A stretch of 64,000 nt of DNA. Origin: Thermoguttaceae bacterium (lineage in GTDB: Bacteria > Planctomycetota > Planctomycetia > Pirellulales > Thermoguttaceae). The DNA is taken from contig JAFQXE010000023.1 of the NCBI GenBank assembly GCA_017407125.1, positions 160,873-224,872 on the forward strand, given 5' to 3'. Below are positions 33,464-41,480 of the stretch, piece after piece. The notes beneath the pieces were generated by a model, which was not told the origin of the DNA, did no database searches, and saw only the letters and a list, made by a program, of their open reading frames with translations. The first letter of the stretch is position 1. The number at the start of each line of letters is the position of its first letter. The translations under genes were made by a program, and so were the position numbers.

Positions 33464-34813
33464 TTTAACGCTGATGTTGGCGCCTTGTTCCCATAGCCAT
33501 TGGGCGATTTCCTGATATTCTTTTTTTTCAGCGCACAACATCGGCGTCCAACCATCGTTGTCTTCTACGTTAACATCTGCTCCATTTTCTACCAGCAATT
33601 GAACAAGTTTCAAATTGCCATAATGTACTGCATTGAATAATGGCGTTCGTCCATCATTGTCTTTTGCGTTGATATCCGCGCCTTTTTCCACCAGCCATTG
33701 AACAGTTTCCAAATCACCAAAGATTGAGGCATTGAACAATGGCGTCTGTCCATCATTGTCTTTTGCGTTGACATCCGCTCCTTTTTCCACCAGCCATTTG
33801 ATAGTTTCCAAGTATTCGGATCTTGCGACAATAAACAACGGCGTTTGACCATTATTATCTTTTGTGTTAATATCTGTTCCTTGTTCCACCAGCCATTGGA
33901 CGATTCTCAAATTGCCAGAGAAAGCAGCATTAAACAACGGCGTTTGTCCAAGGTGATTTTTTGCGTTAACGTCCGCGCCTTTTTCTACCAGCCATTGTAC
34001 CAGGGTTAAACTATCGAGATTTGCGGCATTGAACAACGCCATCTGTTCATCATTAAATATGTTGTCGTCAACTCCTTTTTCCACCAGCCACTGAACGATT
34101 TCTATATGGTCATAGCGCAAGGCATAGAACAACGGCGTCTGTCCATTATGGTCTTTCGCGTTAATGTCCGCGCCTTTTTCCGCCAGCCACTGAACTATTT
34201 CCAAATTGCCAGATCGTGCAGCTTTACACAACGGCGTCTGTCCATCGTTGTTTTTTACGTTGACATCTGCGCCTTGTTTCACCAGCCATTGCGTCAACGC
34301 CAAATTCTCGCCAAAAACGGCATTAAACAACGGCGTCTCTCCACTGTCATTTTTTGCGTTAACGTCCGCTCCTTGTTTTGTTAGCAATTGGACCAGTTCC
34401 AAATTGCCGCATCGAATAGCGCTAAACAAAGGCGTTTCACCACTATAGTCCTTTGCGTTCACGTCCAATCCTTGTTCAGCCAGCCACTGAACCATTTCCA
34501 GATTGCCATTTTCGGCTGAATAGTGAATAGCGGTTTTCCCGTACCTGTCGCTATCGAAAAGGTTTGCCCCCAGTTCTTGAAGCTGTTTCATTCTGTTCAG
34601 ATTGCCGATAAACGCCGTATAATGGACCACATTTCCGGATGAATAGACAACATTTCCGGGTAAATTGTCCGGAACCAAAGAAAAATCGAAATTGTTCGTT
34701 TGGAACATCTGTTCAAAACATTTAACGCCTTCCTCGTCAAATTTTTCTTCTGCTTTCTGCGCCATTGACTGGGCGTCAGTTTGGGAATTATTCTGATTTT
34801 TGTTGCTTCTCAT
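33431..34813 (-). CDS. ankyrin-repeat protein, frameshifted near its end (460 aa)
   Basis: The 460-residue protein has the same N-terminal module as its neighbour (EEGVKCFEQMFQTNNFDF) with a small internal duplication (PGNVVYSSGNVVHY), then about 12 ankyrin repeats. The last repeat breaks off into KKNNKHRHPII and a stop, while the expected ending lies in the +1 frame down to 33370. The protein is therefore shorter than intended by about 20 residues, or the site is shifted during translation, or there is a sequencing error. The loss is small and the remaining array could still fold. Both flanks are duplicated from the 30356-33079 gene or the reverse. Confidence 0.85.
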   Translation of the reverse strand: MRSNKNQNNSQTDAQSMAQKAEEKFDEEGVKCFEQMFQTNNFDFSLVPDNLPGNVVYSSGNVVHYTAFIGNLNRMKQLQELGANLFDSDRYGKTAIHYSAENGNLEMVQWLAEQGLDVNAKDYSGETPLFSAIRCGNLELVQLLTKQGADVNAKNDSGETPLFNAVFGENLALTQWLVKQGADVNVKNNDGQTPLCKAARSGNLEIVQWLAEKGADINAKDHNGQTPLFYALRYDHIEIVQWLVEKGVDDNIFNDEQMALFNAANLDSLTLVQWLVEKGADVNAKNHLGQTPLFNAAFSGNLRIVQWLVEQGTDINTKDNNGQTPLFIVARSEYLETIKWLVEKGADVNAKDNDGQTPLFNASIFGDLETVQWLVEKGADINAKDNDGRTPLFNAVHYGNLKLVQLLVENGADVNVEDNDGWTPMLCAEKKEYQEIAQWLWEQGANISVKKNNKHRHPII

Positions 34814-34888
34814 AAATAAACCTCTGGAAAATGCAGGGCTATTGATTTCCAGGTAGCTGTGAACAAGCTTTTCGATTACCTTGATTGA

Positions 34889-34941
34889 ACTATACCATGT
34901 ATTTTTACTTGCTCAATACAGGTATGACAGGGTATGTCATA
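34889..34941 (-). promoter_or_regulatory. promoter and palindromic operator, second copy
   Basis: TTGAGC (34911-34916), a 16-bp spacer and TATAGT (34889-34894) on the minus strand, with TATGACA-N5-TGTCATA at 34923-34941 upstream. The N5 differs from the first copy (GGGTA against GCGGC) while the arms are identical. Confidence 0.7.
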
Positions 34942-35020
34942 CCAAACGGCGTTTTTTTTGAAAAAAATTTGGATTCGTCCCCTCAAACTTCTCTTTCCAA
35001 AAATGTTAGTAATAATCAAA

Positions 35021-35310
35021 GCGACCAACGGGAGCAATAAATCTTGGGGTTGCGAAAATAGGTAGCTTTTATTTTTGAACGCAGAGTACGCAGACTCCTC
35101 GCAGAGAGCGCAGAAGCAATCAAACATGTGTCATCTACGCCCGTTTCTGGGGCTATGACACGATGTTTGCTTGCATATTTTAACTTATTTATCGGGCGGG
35201 AATCGTGGCGTAGACAACGAAGTTGGCGTCGTCGCCACATTCCCAGCCCGTCTGCGTATTCTGCGGATATTCTGCGGTCTCTGCGTTCTCTTTCCTTTTT
35301 CATGATTTCA
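35021..35310. repeat. intergenic repeat region (R-element word and CGCAGAG words)
   Basis: GCGACCAACGGGAGC (35021-35035) matches the R element. GAACGCAGAGTACGCAGAC and CGCAGAGAGCGCAG (35079-35113) are complementary to CTGCGTATTCTGCGGATATTCTGCGG and CTCTGCGTTCTC (35252-35292). No gene is supported between 34942 and 35496. Confidence 0.55.
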
Positions 35311-35379
35311 TGCCCCCAAATTTGAACGCGCCCAACATTTCTGTTTCAGCGCCCCTCCCCCTTGTTCTATCCCATAAAA

Positions 35380-35408
35380 TTGTTATAAATATAGTAAAAT
35401 AGTATAAG
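35380..35408 (+). promoter_or_regulatory. candidate promoter for tex
   Basis: TTGTTA (35380-35385), a 17-bp spacer and TATAAG (35403-35408). The leader would be about 85 nt. Confidence 0.45.
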
Positions 35409-35457
35409 CGATATGATAATGGGAAATATCGCGCATAATTTTCCTTTTAATTACATT

Positions 35458-35497
35458 AAGGAGTTGCGCCGCAAAGGCGGCGCTGGATAAAATTACA
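35458..35497 (+). promoter_or_regulatory. ribosome-binding site separated from start by hairpin
   Basis: AAGGAG (35458-35463) is followed at once by a perfect hairpin GCGCCGC-AAAG-GCGGCGC (35466-35483), then 13 nt to ATG. Folding would bring the site from 33 to about 15 nt from the start. The start itself lies in a 9-bp tandem repeat, ATGGCTGAC twice. Confidence 0.5.
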
Positions 35498-38457
35498 TGG
35501 CTGACATGGCTGACTTAAATCTGCGTCACGAAGCGCGTTCTTTGGGTATTCCTCTGCGTCAATTTCAGACGGTTGTCGAATTGCTTGACCAAGGGTTTAC
35601 GGTTCCTTTTATTGCTCGTTATCGCAAAGAGCAAATTGACGGTTTAGACGTCGCTCAACTGAGAAAGATTGAGGAGCGTTTGGGAAAACTCAAACAATTC
35701 AACGATCGTAAAAATGCGATTCTTCGTTCCGTTGAATCTCAGGGCGTTTTGACAGATCAACTCAAAGAGAAAATCAATTCTGCTGTAACAAGCAAACGCT
35801 TGGAAGACATTTACCTTCCCTTTAGTCCCAAAAAACCGTCTGCGGTTGTTGAAGCTGTCGAAAAGGGACTCAAACCGCTGGCAGACGCGATTCTTTCATC
35901 AACTCAGGCGGGCGACTTGGAACAGCTTGCAGCGGCGTTCGTTTCCGAAGAAAAAGGCGTTGCTACGGTTCAAGTCGCTCTCGACGGCGCCAAGGCGATT
36001 CTGGCTCAACAGTTCAGCGAGAACATCGAATTGCGTCAGTCGCTGCGAGACATTCTCCAGAAAACTGGAAAAGTCGTTTCCACTGCAACAGAAAACGTTT
36101 CAATTGAAACGGAAAAGAAAGCTGAACAGGAACAATCGGTTTCCGAATCCGTTACAGCCGAAACTTCCGAATCGGTCGCTGAAACTCCCGAAGAAGAAAG
36201 CGCCGCTGACGAAAACGCTCAACAGCCTCAGGAAGTTTCACCGGAAGATTCAGACGCGGCTGAAATTGACGTTGCCTTTGCTTTGGCGCAGGGCGCGCTG
36301 GCTGATAAAGATCAGGTTGTTGTCAGCAAGAAGGCGGTCAAGCGTCAGCATAAGGCGGAACTTCACGCTCGAGAAGTTGCCGCGGCGGGCGATTTGAACG
36401 CTCTTCAGGAAGAAGCAAACAAGAATAAAAAACTGGATAAAAAAGCCATTCAGGAAGAAAAACTTCAAAAAGCTTTTTCGGAATACTTCCAGTTTTCTGA
36501 AGATATTCGTCGAATTGCTCCGTACAGAATTCTGGCTCTTAATCGTGGCGAACGCGCCAGATATTTGAAAGTCAGTTTGACATACGACGAACAGGCGGCT
36601 CGTCAAACGGCTGCTAAATTTTCCGTCCCGGAAAATCATCCGTATACAGAGTTTTTAACCTCTTGCTCTGACAACGCAGCAGTCGTTGCCATGTCGTCTT
36701 TGGAACGCGAAGTTCGCAAAGATCTTTCAGAAAGAGCAGAAAATCACGCTGTGAGCGTTTTTACCCGCAATTTAACGAACCTGCTTCTTCAGCGTCCTGT
36801 CAGCAATGTTCGCGTTATGGCTGTTGATCCGTGGTTCAAAAGCGGCTGCAAAATCGCAGTTTTGGATCAGTTCGGCAACTTTATTGACCGCGCTTTGGCG
36901 TTCGTTGTCGGGAAAAAATCCAAAATGGAAAACGCCGGGCAGGTCGTTGTTGACATGATAAAAAGAAACGGCGTCAACGTTGTGGCAATTGGCAACGGAA
37001 ACGTCTGCCGGGAAACGGAACAGTTCTTTGCCAATCTGATAGCCTCAGAGGAAGCGCTTAAAGACGTTTCATATATTGTCGTCAACGAAGCCGGGGCCAG
37101 CGTCTATGCCAACAGCGCGTTGGGACGCGAAGAATTCCCGGAACTGGAACCCTCCATCCGCGGCGCCATTTCTATCGGGCGTCGGCTGTTAAATCCGTTG
37201 TCGGAACTGGTTAAAATTGAACCGGCAAATATTGGAATCGGTCCGTATCAGTACGACGTCAAAACGAAGAATCTAAAACAGACGTTAGAGAACGTTGTCG
37301 AGGATTGCGTCAATAAAGTTGGCGTAAATCTCAATCTGGCGCCTGTTGCGGAACTGCGTTACGTTTCCGGTTTGAATCCGTTGCTGGCAGGAAGAATTGT
37401 TGAATACCGCCGCAAAAACGGACCATTCAAAAATCGACGTCAGCTGCTGGACGTTTCTGGAATTACAGAGCAAATCTTTACTCTGGCTGCCGGGTTCCTG
37501 AAGGTTCTCAAGTCGGACGAACCTCTTGATTCCACCTGGATTCATCCAGAGAATTACGAAGCCGCCAAAACGATTTTGGCAAAACTGGGCTTTACCGCCG
37601 CCGATCTGACCGACGCGTCCAAGTCGGAGCAGATTAAAGCGGCTGTTGACGGAGCAGACGTTTCCGCTTTGGCTCAGGAGCTTCAACTTGGAGAAGCGAC
37701 CGTCAAAGACATTTTGGCTCAGCTGGCTCAGCCAGGTAAAGACGTCCGCGATGAGACGGCTGTTCCGGCGTTCAAAAAGAAGATTCTTCAAATGGAAGAT
37801 CTCGAGCCGGGTATGAAGCTTAAGGGAACGGTTCTGAACGTTGTCGAATTTGGCGCGTTTATTGACATCGGCATGCGCGACAGCGGTCTGGTTCACGTCA
37901 GCGAGCTGGCGGACAAGTACATTCACGACCCGCGCGAAGTCGTTGTTGAAGGCGACATTGTCGACGCCTGGGTTGTAAACGTTGACAAGGACCGTCATCG
38001 AGTTTCTTTGACTTTAATTGACCCGTCCAAGCCGCGAGTCCCAGTTGCTCAGCATGGATCCCGACGAACCGGGAAGCCGGACAATTCAGAGGAAAATGGA
38101 CAGGAAAAACGTTCGTTCAGAAAACCTCGAGGGGAAAAGCGCGAAGGCGCGCCTCGTTCGGAACGACGAGAATTCCATCCGCTTAATTCTGAAAACTCCG
38201 GCGAAAAGCGGGAATTCCGTAATCGCAGACGCGACGGGGAAGGACGTTCGGAACGCCGCGATGGCGATCGTCCGGAAAGAGGACAGCGACGAGACAGATC
38301 CAGTTCGCAGCGGGAATTTGTTTCCAAAACTCCGGTCGAACCCAAAAAGGATCTTACGGACAAGCAAAAAACCGGCAAAGAGCCGATGCGTTCCTTTGGC
38401 GATTTGGCTCAGCTGTTCAAAATGACTCAAAACAACGACGAGAACAAAAAAGAGTAA
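35497..38457 (+). CDS. tex: Tex-like RNA-binding transcription accessory protein
   Basis: The 986-residue protein follows the Tex/Spt6-like plan: helical N-terminus (ARSLGIPLRQFQTVVELLDQG, FIARYRKEQIDGLD), YqgF/RNase H-like domain (about 440-570, VMAVDPWFKSGCKIAVLD), helix-hairpin-helix (about 625-660, YVSGLNPLLAGRIVEYR), and an S1 RNA-binding domain (about 769-845). It is longer than the usual 730-780 residues because of an acidic Glu/Ser/Ala insertion at about 195-260 and an Arg/Glu/Ser-rich basic tail at 846-986. The tail resembles RNA-binding RG/RD tails, and its effect is inferred. The start could also be the second ATG at 35506. It is followed by palindromes and a tRNA gene. Confidence 0.93.
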   Translation: MADMADLNLRHEARSLGIPLRQFQTVVELLDQGFTVPFIARYRKEQIDGLDVAQLRKIEERLGKLKQFNDRKNAILRSVESQGVLTDQLKEKINSAVTSKRLEDIYLPFSPKKPSAVVEAVEKGLKPLADAILSSTQAGDLEQLAAAFVSEEKGVATVQVALDGAKAILAQQFSENIELRQSLRDILQKTGKVVSTATENVSIETEKKAEQEQSVSESVTAETSESVAETPEEESAADENAQQPQEVSPEDSDAAEIDVAFALAQGALADKDQVVVSKKAVKRQHKAELHAREVAAAGDLNALQEEANKNKKLDKKAIQEEKLQKAFSEYFQFSEDIRRIAPYRILALNRGERARYLKVSLTYDEQAARQTAAKFSVPENHPYTEFLTSCSDNAAVVAMSSLEREVRKDLSERAENHAVSVFTRNLTNLLLQRPVSNVRVMAVDPWFKSGCKIAVLDQFGNFIDRALAFVVGKKSKMENAGQVVVDMIKRNGVNVVAIGNGNVCRETEQFFANLIASEEALKDVSYIVVNEAGASVYANSALGREEFPELEPSIRGAISIGRRLLNPLSELVKIEPANIGIGPYQYDVKTKNLKQTLENVVEDCVNKVGVNLNLAPVAELRYVSGLNPLLAGRIVEYRRKNGPFKNRRQLLDVSGITEQIFTLAAGFLKVLKSDEPLDSTWIHPENYEAAKTILAKLGFTAADLTDASKSEQIKAAVDGADVSALAQELQLGEATVKDILAQLAQPGKDVRDETAVPAFKKKILQMEDLEPGMKLKGTVLNVVEFGAFIDIGMRDSGLVHVSELADKYIHDPREVVVEGDIVDAWVVNVDKDRHRVSLTLIDPSKPRVPVAQHGSRRTGKPDNSEENGQEKRSFRKPRGEKREGAPRSERREFHPLNSENSGEKREFRNRRRDGEGRSERRDGDRPERGQRRDRSSSQREFVSKTPVEPKKDLTDKQKTGKEPMRSFGDLAQLFKMTQNNDENKKE

Positions 38458-38477
38458 TTCCAGGTACGCTTACGGGG

Positions 38478-38515
38478 GGCGGGTTTTACCCGCCTTAGTC
38501 GCGGACAAAGTCCGC
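38478..38515. repeat. short palindromes shared with other gaps
   Basis: GGCGGGTTTTACCCGCC (38478-38494) and GCGGACAAAGTCCGC (38501-38515). Near-identical words occur at 50399-50415, 50442-50456 and 4482-4498. Confidence 0.6.
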
Positions 38516-38637
38516 TGCCCGGATTGTCCGCTTCCCGGAAAGAAAAACATTTTTTCTGCCCCCCCTCTTGCAGAAAAATAAAAATGATGTATTATAAGCG
38601 TATCAATTTGAGACGAGAGTAAACCTCTTGTTTTTAT

Positions 38638-38723
38638 GCCGAAGTGGCGGAATTGGCAGACGCGCTAGGTTCAGGTCCTAGTGGGAGTAACATCCCGTGG
38701 AGATTCGAGTTCTCTCTTCGGCA
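38638..38723 (+). tRNA. tRNA-Leu (anticodon CAG)
   Basis: The 86-nt gene has acceptor arms GCCGAAG and CTTCGGC, discriminator A, anticodon stem CTAGG/CCTAG with loop TTCAGGT (anticodon CAG, reading CUG), a long variable arm (TGGGAGTAACATCCCG) typical of class II leucine tRNAs, and a T loop with TTCGAGT. The D arm contains the GG of TTGGCAGA. CCA is not encoded. It is transcribed alone and followed by a terminator. Confidence 0.97.
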
Positions 38724-38726
38724 CTT

Positions 38727-38756
38727 AAACCGTTTGATAATTCAAGCGGTTTTTTT
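38727..38756 (+). terminator. rho-independent terminator of tRNA-Leu
   Basis: AAACCGTTTGA pairs with TCAAGCGGTTT (one G-U pair) around TAAT, followed by a T run. Confidence 0.88.
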
Positions 38757-38788
38757 ATTTTAAATCCCGGATTTTCTTTTTACCCCTA

Positions 38789-38817
38789 TTGCATGAAAGA
38801 ATATTATCTGATATTTT
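38789..38817 (+). promoter_or_regulatory. candidate promoter for NRAMP-like gene
   Basis: TTGCAT (38789-38794), a 17-bp spacer, TATTTT (38812-38817). The leader of about 100 nt ends in an AAAGGAG ribosome site near 38906. Confidence 0.4.
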
Positions 38818-38921
38818 AAGTATATAAATATTTTAAAACGGTTAGAGAATGAGATTCAACGCAGACGTTGTTTTCTCCTGTCTAAATTTACTCCCCTAAA
38901 TTCCCAAAGGAGATTTTTACC

Positions 38922-40496
38922 ATGGCTGACAACCAAGGGCTTCCGATGACCCCTAAATGGGATCCGGAAAAATTACAGCAAGAAGTTCAACAATTGGAAG
39001 AGCTGCAGAGAAAACCTCTGATTCCCAAAACGCTGGGATATGTCAAACGGTGCGGACCTGGATTGCTTCAGTCCGCCATGACGCTGGGCGCGGGTTCCGC
39101 AGCTGCTAGCGTAGCCGCCGGCGCCGCGTTTGGATACAAACTGCTTTGGGTTCAGCCGTTGGCGATGTTCTTCGGCGTCTGCATGTTGGCGGCGCTTTCT
39201 AACGTTGTTTTAACAAAGCAGGAACGCCCCTATAAAGCGTTCGGACGCGAAACGAGTAAAATCCTCGTCTTTCTCTGGGCGTTAGGCACGATCATGGCGT
39301 CGATCATCTGGCATTTCCCCCAGTACGCTCTTTGCTCTGGAGCGATTCGAGACCTATATGAATTTACAACCAACACCCCGTTGATTGCAGACGGCGTCAA
39401 AACGCCTGTGTGGTACATTGTCGGCTTGGCAACCGGTATTACAGTGTTGTGTATTAACATCTTTACAGTTTGGAGTTACGGTTCTTCCGCCAAGGGCGTT
39501 AAGCTATACGAACGGTTCCTGCAATGTACAATCGCGCTGGTTATTATTTCCTTTGGAATTGTCGTTTGCTGCAACTTTACCAAGCTCAACTGGCTGGAAG
39601 TCTTCCGCGGATTTACAGGCTATTACGCCAAAGACGTTTTATGTCCCAACGGCTCTTTTGATCCCAACAGTCTGACGATGGTTTTGGGCATGCTCGGCGC
39701 GGCGGTTGGAATCAACATGACGTTCCTGTACCCGTACTCTCAGCTGGCCAAAGGCTGGGGGCCGGCTCACAAGACGCTGGCTAAATGGGACTTGGGCATG
39801 ACGATGTTTCTGCCCTTTACGCTGGTAACGTCTTTGATTATTTTAGCCATGACCGTTGGCGGCGTTACAGTTGAACCGGACAAAGTTTCAACCATGCAGC
39901 CGCTGACAGCGTCGAAAGCCCTGGTTGACATTCTCGGTCCGACCGGCCGCGTTATTTTTGACCTCGGTTTGTTCGGCATGACCTGCGGCGCCGTTTCGAC
40001 TCACATGGTTGTCTGCGGGTTCACGATTTGTGAAATGTTCGGCTTGGAATACACCAAATGGCGATTCAGACTCTTCGCGCTGGTTCCGGCAATCGGCATG
40101 TTCGGCGTTTTGGTCAACCTGCCGTTCTGGCTGCCGATTATGGCGTCTGCCGTCTGCCTGACCATGCTTCCGATTGCGTATTTGCTGTTTGTTATCATGA
40201 ACAACAAGCGCAGTTACATCGGCGACGCCGTAGGCAAGGGCTGGAAACGCTGGGTATTTAACGCTATCCTGATTGTAGCTTTGGGATTTACCGTAGTTGC
40301 TACTGTTATCAAGATTAACGGCAGCGTTGTCAAGCCGATTAAAGCTATGCTCAACAAACCGGCGGCAGCGGCGACCGACGCGGCTCCGGAACAAACCGTT
40401 CCGGCGGCTGAAGAGCCTGCTGCAACGGAAGCCGTTCCGGCTTCTGAAGAACCTGATCCGGAAGCAGTTCCTGAAGAACAATCTCCCGTTGAATAA
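38922..40496 (+). CDS. NRAMP-family-like membrane transporter lacking the canonical metal motifs
   Basis: The 524-residue protein has a cytoplasmic N-terminus of about 40 residues, then about 11 membrane helices. GPGLLQSAMTLGAGSAAASVAAGAAFGYKLLW (split, residues 46-77) matches the TM1-TM2 layout of NRAMP/MntH proton-coupled metal transporters, and the later GMLGAAVGINMTFLYPYS corresponds to TM6. The DPGN metal motif of TM1 is replaced by GAGSA, and the MPH of TM6 by NMTFLYPY, so Mn2+/Fe2+ coordination as in MntH is unlikely. Substrate unknown. A Pro/Ala/Glu tail (470-524) is cytoplasmic or extracytoplasmic. It has a strong AAAGGAG ribosome site and a terminator at 40549. Confidence 0.7.
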   Translation: MADNQGLPMTPKWDPEKLQQEVQQLEELQRKPLIPKTLGYVKRCGPGLLQSAMTLGAGSAAASVAAGAAFGYKLLWVQPLAMFFGVCMLAALSNVVLTKQERPYKAFGRETSKILVFLWALGTIMASIIWHFPQYALCSGAIRDLYEFTTNTPLIADGVKTPVWYIVGLATGITVLCINIFTVWSYGSSAKGVKLYERFLQCTIALVIISFGIVVCCNFTKLNWLEVFRGFTGYYAKDVLCPNGSFDPNSLTMVLGMLGAAVGINMTFLYPYSQLAKGWGPAHKTLAKWDLGMTMFLPFTLVTSLIILAMTVGGVTVEPDKVSTMQPLTASKALVDILGPTGRVIFDLGLFGMTCGAVSTHMVVCGFTICEMFGLEYTKWRFRLFALVPAIGMFGVLVNLPFWLPIMASAVCLTMLPIAYLLFVIMNNKRSYIGDAVGKGWKRWVFNAILIVALGFTVVATVIKINGSVVKPIKAMLNKPAAAATDAAPEQTVPAAEEPAATEAVPASEEPDPEAVPEEQSPVE

Positions 40497-40548
40497 GCCC
40501 TGAAGAAAACGCCAACTAACGTCAGACGTTTTTTGTAAACATCCAACC

Positions 40549-40580
40549 AAAAGGAGCGATTGTTTATTCGCTCCTTTTTT
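40549..40580 (+). terminator. rho-independent terminator
   Basis: AAAAGGAGCGA pairs with TCGCTCCTTTT around TTGTTTAT and runs into TT. Nothing else is seen between this and the gene at 40815. Confidence 0.85.
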
Positions 40581-40814
40581 ACAGAACAACCGATTCATTT
40601 TGGGTTCAAACAGAAGTTTCTCTCTCCCTCATAACCGTAATATTTTAACAGAAATATCCCGGATTCTTTTAAGAAAATCGAAAAGTTTTTGCAATCGTTA
40701 AAAAAAGCTGAACTATACTATTCTTGTCAAACGCGATAGAATATATCGCTAAAACCGATTATTCTACCTCGTATTTATAAATTAAACCGACAGAACTTTA
40801 AGGGATTCACAGCA

Positions 40815-41432
40815 ATGTCGTTTATATATATTCGCGCTTATTTATCGGTAGTTGACGATAATCGTTGTCCGATTTCCATTTACAGCCGGTTACTCATCGC
40901 GCTGTTTATATTGGGAATAGGACTGACGGCGTCTGTGCTTATGAAAGAGTTTCCGCTCGACCAAACTGTTCCGGCGTTGATAAACGTTGATGGGTCTGCG
41001 CCTGTCAATGGCAGATTGGAATCGTTTCCTCGCGACTTTACGCTCAATTCGTCAGATTCGTTTGGCTTGAATCGCATTCCAGCGCAATGGGATGATTCTA
41101 ATTCCGAATTACAGCGTCATTTTGTTGGAATGCAGTCGCAAGATCAATCCGAATTTTCGATGGGAAAAAAGTATCCTGAAAGTTCAACAATGTCTGACGG
41201 CGACGAGAAACCGTCTTTGCCTGCCAATTCTGGCGGGATTACAAAAGAGGACTTTCTCAAACTTGGATATCGAAGACATAAAACCATTAACGGAGACTGC
41301 TTAAAGAAACTGGCAGAAGAGTATCTTCATGACGCCAGCCGATGGAAAGAGATTTATAATCTCAATATAGACCAACTCACAAATGAAGACGTTGTTCCTA
41401 TCGGCATTGTTTTGATTATTCCTGCTAAATGA
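40815..41432 (+). CDS. membrane-anchored LysM domain protein
   Basis: The 205-residue protein has one membrane segment (LLIALFILGIGLTASVLM, about residues 27-44) after a cytoplasmic start. A low-complexity linker follows, then a C-terminal LysM-type domain (about 155-205): HKTINGDCLKKLAEEYLHDASRWKEIYNLN...LTNEDVVPIGIVLIIPAK. LysM binds N-acetylglucosamine-containing polymers such as peptidoglycan, so this protein may tether the inner membrane to the wall. Planctomycete LysM proteins of this shape are common. An AGGGA-type ribosome site lies about 11 nt upstream. It is a single gene. Confidence 0.85.
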   Translation: MSFIYIRAYLSVVDDNRCPISIYSRLLIALFILGIGLTASVLMKEFPLDQTVPALINVDGSAPVNGRLESFPRDFTLNSSDSFGLNRIPAQWDDSNSELQRHFVGMQSQDQSEFSMGKKYPESSTMSDGDEKPSLPANSGGITKEDFLKLGYRRHKTINGDCLKKLAEEYLHDASRWKEIYNLNIDQLTNEDVVPIGIVLIIPAK

Positions 41433-41480
41433 GTTATTAGCTTCCAGCTATTGGTTGGAAGCTAACGCTCCCCATTCCCC

